DNA from: CALOCV01 sp942491955
GTDB taxonomy: Bacteria; Chlamydiota; Chlamydiia; Chlamydiales; CALOCV01
Assembly: GCA_942491955.1 (NCBI GenBank)
Contig: CALOCV010000017.1
Location: 1-24,322 of the forward strand
DNA length: 24,322 nt
Reading direction: 5' to 3'
Of this stretch, positions 1 to 6,097 are shown piece after piece. The notes beneath the pieces are model-generated. The model did no database searches and was not told the DNA's origin. It saw nothing but the letters and a program-made list of their open reading frames with translations. The translations under genes were made by a program, and so were the position numbers. Positions within the stretch are counted from its first letter, which is position 1, and the number at the start of each line of letters is the position of its first letter.

Positions 1-1755
1 AGGGAGATGATCCAACTGTCCAGCACAATGATAGTTCATGCAGGCGCGCGCGTTTTCAAGATGCGGGTTCGGAGGGTAACTCGTAACAGTTGTTGTGTAC
101 CGAACTGAAGCTAGTTCGCTTGCGTTTTTTCGATATCTTCTCCTGTAGGATAGAGAGAGATTTTTTTTGCCCTGTGCAGCAGCAATCTCCCATTCGGTCT
201 CGTAAGGGAGACGTTTGCCAACCCATTTTGCATAAGCTACAGCCCCATACCAAGTGACACCAACAACGGGATGCTTAGAATATCCCGATTCGATGATCAA
301 TTTCCCCGCTCTTCGCTTGATACGAGCATCACGCAAACGAATGATATCGTTGTGATTATTATCTTTCTCTCCCCCCATAACTTCAAGGAAACGAACAAAC
401 TGCTCATTGGTTACAGGATGGATATCCATGGCAAAATTATTAACGATAACTTGATGACGCGGCATCTCATCCCGATTCCCATCATTGCTTCCACGAGAAA
501 ATGGATTTCCTTGAATGACAGCCATCTCACTTTGGATGGGCTCCAGATCTTGCACCTCGCGCGGCTTGGGCTGATAGTGCTTAACCATAGGATCGACCTG
601 TAAAGCAGCAGCTGGGTCGATATCTGCTTCAGGACGATCGATGGTCGATGTATGTAAAAGAGGACGTAGCGAGGATTGCGCTTCCTTAAAATAGACAGGC
701 TCCGCCGTTTCTTGAGCTACCTTAACAAGAGGAGCTGCCTTGGATACTATGGCCTGCTGGATGGCAGCTGCCTTTGGATGGGATGCTTCTCCCCCACTTT
801 CAAAGACCACTTTTTTCTGTGGTCTTCTATTTTGGATTTCATCCAATAAAGGCTCCAAAAAACCTGGACGATCATTGGGATCCTGTTGCAAACATTGTCC
901 GACAAGAGTATCCCAATCGAAAAGCAGTTGGGGGTATTTTTTTGACGGAAAGGGAAAAACCCCTTCAGGGTATCCCTTCATCAGCAGAAAATAAACAAGG
1001 ACACCAAAAGCATAAGTATCCGTTTTGGTGGTTATAGGGTTTTCAATCCATCGCTGTTCGGGAGCTAAATAATGGAAATTTTGGAAAAAAGAGTGGTGGA
1101 GAGCAGAAAGCTTTTTCTCCTCGGGATCATTCATAGGGTATCTCTCCCGATCGATACTCCCCTCTCCAACAACCCAGCCAATTCCCAGTGCATCAGCAAC
1201 ACTTTTATACGTTCGTGAAAGAACGGCTCCCGGACCTATGATTTTGGTCAGACCATAGTCAGAGAGATAGAGATGTACCCCATTGACACCACGTCCAACC
1301 AAGACATTATTGGGTTTGAGATTCCGATGGATCACTCCTCCCTCATTCCCTCCTCGCTTAGTATGCGCATAATCAAGGGCTTGGGCGATTTGTCTTAGAA
1401 TAGAGAGAAGTTCTTTCTCGTCCGGTGGCACTCCCTTCGCTGAAAAATATTGAGCCAAGTTTGTCGTTTCTCCAACATCATCGACGATGCAATCCATAAC
1501 CAAAAAGTACTTCCCTTCTCCATATGAAATGTTGTGTACCTTAACAATATGCGGATGACTCAATTCGGTAAGAAGATGGATCTCTTCTTCAAATCGTTGA
1601 ATGAAGGTGCGATTATTAGAGAGTTCTTCTGGAAGAATCTTTAAGGCAAACTGCCGCTTCATAAAATGGTGTTCTGCGAGGTAGACCGTGCCTAACGCCC
1701 CTTGTCCCAAACATTTTACGAGTCGGTAATCACCTAAAGTTTTGGTTTGATCCAT
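1..1755 (-). CDS. pkn1: Pkn1-like Ser/Thr protein kinase with C-terminal FGE/SUMF1-like domain (3' end outside window)
   Basis: 585 codons read open from the ATG at 1755 to the window edge; an AAGGAG ribosome site lies about 10 bases upstream. The kinase domain (residues about 8-300) shows a glycine loop GQGALG (17-22), the ATP lysine in FALK (K39), HRNLKPNN (143-150), DYG (166-168) in place of DFG, and APE (231-233). The usual catalytic aspartate of HRD is asparagine here (N145). After a linker rich in Ala and Pro, a formylglycine-generating-enzyme-like domain starts near residue 412 (HPVTNEQF, then GVTWYGAVAYAKWVGKR around 498-514). Chlamydial Pkn1 (CT145) has, from memory, this same two-domain layout. 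The last 60 codons fit the family poorly: a second frame at 114-152 encodes YPTGEDIEKTQAN, as expected for an FGE domain, so two compensating indels are likely (T8 run at 161-168 and near 105-113). Whether it phosphorylates is uncertain. Confidence 0.85.
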   Translation of the reverse strand, partial: MDQTKTLGDYRLVKCLGQGALGTVYLAEHHFMKRQFALKILPEELSNNRTFIQRFEEEIHLLTELSHPHIVKVHNISYGEGKYFLVMDCIVDDVGETTNLAQYFSAKGVPPDEKELLSILRQIAQALDYAHTKRGGNEGGVIHRNLKPNNVLVGRGVNGVHLYLSDYGLTKIIGPGAVLSRTYKSVADALGIGWVVGEGSIDRERYPMNDPEEKKLSALHHSFFQNFHYLAPEQRWIENPITTKTDTYAFGVLVYFLLMKGYPEGVFPFPSKKYPQLLFDWDTLVGQCLQQDPNDRPGFLEPLLDEIQNRRPQKKVVFESGGEASHPKAAAIQQAIVSKAAPLVKVAQETAEPVYFKEAQSSLRPLLHTSTIDRPEADIDPAAALQVDPMVKHYQPKPREVQDLEPIQSEMAVIQGNPFSRGSNDGNRDEMPRHQVIVNNFAMDIHPVTNEQFVRFLEVMGGEKDNNHNDIIRLRDARIKRRAGKLIIESGYSKHPVVGVTWYGAVAYAKWVGKRLPYETEWEIAAAQGKKNLSLSYRRRYRKNASELASVRYTTTVTSYPPNPHLENARACMNYHCAGQLDHLP

Positions 1756-1856
1756 ATGCCCTTAACTCCTTGATAGGTTAGTATAGCCGATAAATTGGGT
1801 TTCTGAGAAACCTTTTTTATTGTACAATTTCTTCTTTCCCTTTGAGGAAATTTTTT

Positions 1857-3053
1857 ATGGAACGCGTCTCTCTTTTTACTACGATCTCTTATAGACATCC
1901 CGATGCACACAGTGAAAAAATATCTAAATTAAAACATTTTTTTCAAACGTGTGAGAATTATTTCTACTGGGGAGGAAAAAAAGATTATGTCATCCCAGGA
2001 AAAAAAAATTAGCACGTTCCTAGAAACCGAACGACGTGGGCCGATCAAACGGCAAAACATAAGAGAAACCATCTATCGCATCCTTTCTTATAGCACCCTT
2101 GTCACTCCTCTGATTTTAGGACTGGGGAAACTCATTCATCGTTTTCGGAATCGCTTTGTCCGCTTTCAAGCATCCCATATTCTTTTTTCCTTTCAAAAAA
2201 CCAAAAAGGAAACTCTTCAAAAAAAAAATTCTCTCATTCAAGAAGCCAAAGAGAAGACGACAATTGAGAATGGCTATGGAGAATATATCGCCTACCAACT
2301 TCTTCCATCTGGAGAGAAAATCATCCCCTCAGACTCTCTTTTCCGCCAGGTAAAAAGTATTCTTCAACTCTTCAACCAATCGGAACAAAGACCCTCTGGT
2401 GGCAACCTATTTCCTTTGCTCAAAGAACAACTCCAACAAATCGATCCCTCCCTGTCCATCGCTTTTGTTCCAAAAAGCCTCTACAACTATATCGAACGCC
2501 AAGAGCAATCTCGCTCCGCCGACAACCTCGACACCCGTGTACACACCTTGTTCCTGCAATACCTCAACCACGCAACTTTTTCCTATGAGGATCTTAAAAA
2601 GATAATCCAAAAAGAGACCCCATCGCTCCCATCCCATTGTCAACAGCGACTTTTAGAGGCGACAGCTCTTGAATCCACTTCCTTTGCCGCTTCCCATCGC
2701 TTTATTTATCGAACCCATGGACAACTCAGCAAAGACCGCCCCTATTTTCTTGGAAGAGTGCGCTCCCTTGCCTATACAAACTTTCTTTCATTCGATGCCA
2801 ATAAACAAGGGAAAGGATATTTCATCCCCGTTGCTTATCGAGACCTTGCCGAATCTCCCTTCTTCTTCTCTCTTTCCACCCCCCCCTCGTCACTTCCCGT
2901 ATCTGGCACGTCTCCGATGCCGAAACCGTCGTAACAAACGGCTCTTTAGAACAAAAAGCCCAAGATCTCCACCCCGACCATCGCCTTCTCTGCGATGCTG
3001 AGACCTTTTTTACCATTTTCAACAAATACCGCGATAAAGCCATCCCCTGTTAA
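1857..3053 (+). CDS. Unknown chlamydial-type membrane protein, broken by two homopolymer indels
   Basis: I do not recognise this protein. The longest single frame runs from the ATG at 1987 (GGAGG at 1971-1975) to 2934. Two observations suggest it is really longer. First, a 51-codon frame from the ATG at 1857, preceded by GAGGAA, looks coding (MERVSLFTTISYRHPDAHSE) and joins the main frame if one base changes in the A9 run at 2000-2008. Second, adding one C to the C8 run at 2879-2886 continues the protein through RIWHVSDAETVV to a stop at 3051-3053. The restored product is about 395 residues, with one hydrophobic stretch about 30 residues into the 1987 frame (TLVTPLILGLGKL) followed by a basic segment; the remainder is soluble-looking and Gln/Leu-rich. 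It diverges from the kinase gene across about 100 bases. No catalytic motif is visible. Confidence 0.6.
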
Positions 3054-3106
3054 CGAGCAACCACTCACGCCTCTTTATCGAAAGGGCGTCAATTCATCCA
3101 TCGAGT

Positions 3107-3290
3107 AGGAGGAACTCCAAAGAGCTCCGTCCTCTCACAGAACCGTGCGTACGGGTCCGTACACGGCTGTTCACGCTAACTTCACCCACGTAGTTGGTGT
3201 GCTTTCATTACATCTCACTTGTTTTACTCGGCTGTTTCGTAAACCCCTGTTATCTTTTTATCTGTATTCACAGCGCCTCGTTTGGTTTAA
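3107..3290 (-). mobile_element. Group II intron 3' remnant (domains V and VI)
   Basis: On the minus strand, 3168-3139 reads as a domain V hairpin: it opens with AGCCGT (AGC catalytic triad), has a GTACG/CGTAC distal stem, and closes with ACGGTT. It is followed by a linker and a domain VI-like hairpin (about 3134-3107, GGAGCTC pairing with GAGTTCC) ending in the TAC expected just before a 3' splice site. Upstream on the minus strand, about 3290-3170 resembles the sequence that normally separates the maturase gene from domain V, but no reverse-transcriptase frame remains. The element is therefore truncated and cannot move by itself. The left boundary (3106/3107) is the predicted 3' splice junction; the right limit is vague. 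The rest of 3054-3469 has only a short GGCACGGGCACAGG simple repeat (about 3310-3337) and no convincing gene. Confidence 0.7.
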
Positions 3291-3416
3291 TCGGGAAAGG
3301 GCGGGCAGAGGCACGGGCACAGGAAGAGGCACGGGATTGCAGTTTCGAAAGAAGTCTATTGGATGAATCTCAATTTCAAACAAGTAGAAGCAAACTGAAC
3401 GATAAGAACAAAAAAA

Positions 3417-3443
3417 GTTGCGCAAAAAAAGAAATCGCGCAAC
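3417..3443. promoter_or_regulatory. Perfect 7-bp dyad and -10-like box ahead of the Fic gene
   Basis: GTTGCGC (3417-3423) and GCGCAAC (3437-3443) are perfect inverted repeats 13 bases apart. They sit just upstream of a TATACT box (3449-3454) and 27 bases before the Fic start codon. The arrangement resembles an operator overlapping a promoter. Because the Fic protein itself begins with a winged-helix-like segment, autoregulation is possible; this is inference. Confidence 0.4.
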
Positions 3444-3469
3444 TCTATTATACTTAGCAAAGGTAAAAG

Positions 3470-3970
3470 ATGTCTAACAGGTTAAAAAAAGAAATTGAAA
3501 ATTTAGCAGAAATTGTCAGACGGCATCCTGATGGTATTTCCATAGAAGAACTCCTGCAATGCATGAATGATGTCACTCCTAAAAGAACTGTACAATATAG
3601 GTTATCCATTCTTGTTAAATCTGGTATTTTGAGAATGGAAGGTGCCGGTAGAAATAGTAAATATTGCTTTAACCAAGTTACAGAAAATCAACAAACATTA
3701 GAACGCACTGCAGCAACTGAAACAACATTTACAATCCCCCTTTCAATGGAAGGAGAGCAAGTGCGTAAACGGATATCAGTTCCGATTCAACTACGCCAAC
3801 ACCTAAGCTATCAAAGAAAATTCTTGGATTCGTATGAACCAAATAAAACATTTTACTTGTCGCAATCGCTTATTGAAAAATTATTTAAATTAGGAGCTGG
3901 CGCAGAAAAGGGACGTCCTGCCGGAACTTATGCAAGAAAAATCTATCAGCGGTCGACTTATATGATGTAA
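3470..3970 (+). pseudogene. Fic-family protein, 5' fragment (winged-helix N-terminus)
   Basis: The N-terminal part of a Fic/DOC-family protein. Residues about 1-70 look like a winged helix (VRRHPDGISIEELLQC, RTVQYRLSILVKSGIL, with a wing at GRNSKYCF), and are followed by the linker and helix that normally lead into the Fic core (AEKGRPAGTYARKIYQR). Family members then continue into a LIDLSW...LEGNTY-type segment, which is missing here. The frame instead runs a few codons into foreign sequence and stops at 3970; the authentic part probably ends near 3948. A weak ribosome site (AAAGG) precedes the ATG. The remainder of the gene is at 4899-5672, so an insertion plus loss of roughly 45 residues split it. 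Codons are AT-richer than in the flanking housekeeping genes. Confidence 0.75.
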
Positions 3971-4066
3971 TTTGTGGCATTTCATATGTTTGAAAAACCA
4001 GTTTACATATGGTCATCCTTGCTTTTGTCGTTTTATTCGTAAAACAGTTTTGAACGAGTTTTTAGA
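3950..4066 (+). mobile_element. C-terminal relic of a second IS5-type transposase
   Basis: The frame at about 3992-4054 reads TSLHMVILAFVVLFVKQF then stop, nearly the same as the last residues of the better-preserved transposase at 4360-4890 (TSLTMVVLAFVVLLLKRF then stop). The bases after each stop are also alike (a TTTTGAACGAG versus TTTTAAACAGG type end). Upstream similarity (TTGTGG versus TTATGG) reaches back to about 3950 with indels. It is the end of a separate, more decayed IS copy lying directly against the Fic fragment. Confidence 0.65.
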
Positions 4067-4070
4067 AAAT

Positions 4071-4104
4071 AAACTACCACAGAGCCCACAGAGAACACAG
4101 AGGG
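4071..4104 (+). repeat. Left inverted repeat made of three 9-bp iterons
   Basis: After AAACTA come three consecutive 9-mers: CCACAGAGC (4077-4085), CCACAGAGA (4086-4094) and ACACAGAGG (4095-4103). The complement of the right-hand repeat gives the same series with two or three differences. Confidence 0.8.
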
Positions 4105-4123
4105 AGGACATATAGATTGTTTA

Positions 4124-4318
4124 GTGCATCCAGAAATGTCTGAAGAAGTTGTAGAGGATCAGGTAATTATAGAAATTAAATCTGTGAATGGAATAGCTCT
4201 AATACACGAAGCACAACGACTATCTTATTTAAAGCTCTATGGAACTTGTGCTCGAGGATTGCTGATCAATTTTAATGTGAAACGATTGGTAGAAGGCATT
4301 CGTCGAATGAAAATATAA
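4124..4318 (+). pseudogene. GxxExxxY-family (PD-(D/E)xK-like) protein, C-terminal fragment
   Basis: The C-terminal half of a GxxExxxY protein (PDDEXK_3 family, normally about 120-130 residues). Recognisable elements are VEDQVIIEIKSVNG (nuclease-type ExK strand), HEAQRLSYLKLYG and GLLINFNVKRL. The eponymous G-E-Y motif of the N-terminal half is absent. The frame is open back through the left inverted repeat to a stop at 4070 with only a GTG (4124) as a possible start and no good ribosome site, so it is most likely a truncated remnant. The family function is unsettled; a nuclease-like fold is known for the family. Confidence 0.7.
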
Positions 4319-4322
4319 CCCT

Positions 4323-4356
4323 CTCTCTGTGCTCTCTGTGGGCTCTGTGGTAGTTT
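4323..4356 (-). repeat. Right inverted repeat made of three 9-bp iterons
   Basis: Read on the minus strand from 4356: AAACTA, CCACAGAGC (4350-4342), CCACAGAGA (4341-4333), GCACAGAGA (4332-4324). This mirrors the left repeat almost base for base. Confidence 0.8.
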
Positions 4357-4359
4357 TTA

Positions 4360-4890
4360 TTGCTGAGAATGGTTGGAGAGGTCCGACAAAACAATGGTCG
4401 GAAAGAGAAAACCAGTTTTATAATAATTGATGCGCAAAGCGTTAAAAATACCGATACAGCTGAGAGTAAAGGGTATTATGCAGGAAAAAAAATTTCAGGG
4501 ATAAAACGACACATCGCTGTAGACACCCAAGGATTACCTCATGCAATTCATATAACTACAGCAAATATTACAGATAGGAAAGGAGCGCTAGAAGCATGTT
4601 CATTGAAGAAGAGTTTTTTATCTGAAGTAAAAAACGTTTTAGCTGATGGAGGATACTCTGGAGAACCATTTTCAGATGGTATTCAAGAGATATTGGGTTG
4701 TCCAGTAGAAATAGCCAAGAGAAATGAATTGCATACTTTTAAAGTGATTCCCAAAAGATGGGTTGTGGAACGTTCTTTTAGCTGGCTTGAAAAGTGTAGA
4801 AGATTATGGAAAAACTGTGAAAGAAAGCTAAATACTAGCTTAACTATGGTAGTCTTAGCATTTGTAGTTCTTCTTTTAAAAAGATTTTAA
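4360..4890 (+). pseudogene. IS5-family transposase, N-terminally truncated
   Basis: The DDE catalytic part of an IS5-type transposase. First Asp is in IIDAQSVKNTD, then KGYYAGKKISGIKRHIAVD, second Asp in VLADGGYSG, and the Glu region is VVERSFSWLEKCRRLWKN. About the first 80-90 residues (DNA-binding part) are missing: the frame begins at a TTG directly after the right inverted repeat of the GxxExxxY unit, with no ribosome site. The right end of the IS is probably TTTAAACAGGTTCTT (about 4886-4900), and Fic sequence resumes at once at 4899. No left end was found, so the copy is inactive. It is closely related to the smaller relic at 3950-4066. Confidence 0.85.
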
Positions 4891-4898
4891 ACAGGTTC

Positions 4899-5672
4899 TT
4901 AAATCACAAAGCGGCCATTGAATTTATTGTTGATATGGCCGAAGAGGTCGATATTAACCGTTATACGATTTTAAATATTCACGGACTTCTTTCCCATGAT
5001 TTACTCATGGATCCAAAAGCATGTGGAAGATTGAGAACGATACCGGTTAAAATTGGAAAATCGGTTTACTATCCCACTGAAGTACCGCAATTACTCGAGG
5101 AATATTTTCAACGGATCATTCAAAAAGCTACCGCCATCCAAAATCCTTTTGAGCAGTCGTTCTTCCTAATGGTGCATTTGCCTTATTTGCAGCCGTTTCT
5201 GGACGTTAATAAGAGAGTCGCCCGTTTGGCTGGCAATATTACCTTTATTCGAGAAAATTTGATCCCACTCTCATTTATCGATGTTCCCGAATCTGATTAC
5301 ATACAAGGCTTGCTTGCAATCTATGAACTAAATCGCATCGAACTTTTTCGAGACGTTTTTGTTTGGGCTTATGAACGCTCAGCTTCTCTTTATGCAGCGA
5401 CCCTTGAAGCTATAGGACAACCGGACCCATTTCGAGTACGTTATCGTGATTTCATTCGGCAAGCCGTTTGTACAGTTGTTCAAAGCAAGATGGATAAGTT
5501 AAAAAGCTCCCCATTCATTTCAAAATTTGCCAACGAAAACGTCTCCGCTAAGGATCGAAATCGTTTTGTCGAAATTGCTGAAATTGAAGTAAGCAGTCTT
5601 CATGAGGGAAATTTTGCCCGGTTTAAAATACGGCCATCAGAATTTTTTGAATGGCAGAGTTCGTGGAAATAG
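4899..5672 (+). pseudogene. Fic-family protein, 3' fragment (Fic core)
   Basis: In frame from the IS junction: LNHKAAIEFIVDMAEE, then the Fic core and a C-terminal helical tail, ending at 5672. An internal ATG (4935) exists but lacks a ribosome site. The Fic signature is the divergent QPFLDVNKR rather than HPFxxGNGR: the catalytic His position is Gln and the first Gly is Val. From memory, this PYLQPFxDVNKR form is typical of a whole subfamily, so it need not be decay, but it makes AMP transfer doubtful. Together with 3470-3948 it would make a protein of roughly 450 residues if the lost segment were restored. The tail RPSEFFEWQSSW is well preserved, suggesting a fairly recent disruption. Confidence 0.75.
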
Positions 5673-5674
5673 AA

Positions 5675-5768
5675 TTCGAAAAAAAAAAGATGGAGATCAA
5701 TTTATCCAAAAGACGCAAGAAAACTCGGTCCTTTAGGTCCGAGATGAATCGCGCCCATTAGGGCGTCT
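5675..5768 (+). repeat. Repeat fragment plus nested hairpins downstream of the Fic fragment
   Basis: 5675-5706 resembles the right inner flank of the inverted-repeat element at 14629-14790 (TTCGAAAAAA..AAGATGGAGATC against TTCGAAAAAAAAGATGAAGATC). Next, AGACGC (5711-5716) pairs with GCGTCT (5763-5768) around two further hairpins: CTCGGTCC/GGTCCGAG (about 5724-5743, one mismatch) and CGCCC/GGGCG (about 5752-5765). Paired hairpins like these occur at ends of IS200/IS605-type elements, but no tnpA or tnpB sequence is present; this could equally be a terminator-like structure for the Fic gene. 5769-5863 shows no gene. Confidence 0.4.
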
Positions 5769-5863
5769 ATAGTTTATAGGATTTTTAGTTTGGGAGAGAT
5801 TTTTCTTTTTGGAAAAAAGAGTAAGGTTCCTAGTCATTCTATTTAATCAACTAAAGGAACACT

Positions 5864-6025
5864 ATGAACCTACTCAAACCTTTATTTCAGATATTCGATT
5901 CGTGGAGAGATGCTTTTTGCAAAGAAGAAGCTTTTATTCGAGCTAAAGAACTCGCCATCTGCAGTGATGCCGGCAGGGCCGGCATCTACCACAGCGGAGG
6001 CCAAGGCCCGTGTAATTCCACATGA
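5864..6025 (+). pseudogene. N-terminal stub of an IS4/IS701-like transposase
   Basis: An ATG with an upstream AAAGGAA (5853-5859) opens a frame of 53 codons. The first about 31 residues (MNLLKPLFQIFDSWRDAF, then AFIRAKELA) look like the start of a DDE transposase of the IS4/IS701 kind. After that the frame enters a GC-rich hairpin sequence and stops. The rest of the transposase is not in the window. The short inverted pair GTTCCTAGT/ACTAAAGGAAC just upstream (about 5826-5860) may be the element's left end. Confidence 0.5.
5966..5986. repeat. Perfect GC-rich hairpin
   Basis: GATGCCGGC (5966-5974), loop AGG, then GCCGGCATC (5978-5986): a perfect 9-bp stem. It lies exactly where transposase similarity ends, so it probably belongs to whatever truncated that gene. 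A related GCCCTGCCGGC core occurs at about 11606-11616. Confidence 0.6.
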
Positions 6026-6097
6026 TACATGAAAATTCGCACATCGCGTGGATTAATTCCAAAAAATCTGGTTGGAGGGGTAGGAATGTAGGTTTAT

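Larger units (their letters stand above)
4071..4356. mobile_element. IR-flanked unit carrying a GxxExxxY gene fragment
   Basis: A 286-bp unit bounded by long, near-perfect inverted repeats (4071-4104 and 4323-4356) with a GxxExxxY-family fragment inside. It sits between two IS5-type transposase remnants, so it appears to be a discrete cassette. No transposase is encoded within it. I cannot identify target-site duplications confidently. Confidence 0.6.

Noticed and set aside
271..603. 110-codon plus-strand frame
   Set aside because: It is the antisense shadow of the kinase gene, which has clear domain motifs on the minus strand.
3145..3457. Short plus-strand frames of 73 and 87 codons
   Set aside because: They lie over the group II intron remnant and a simple repeat and lack ribosome sites.
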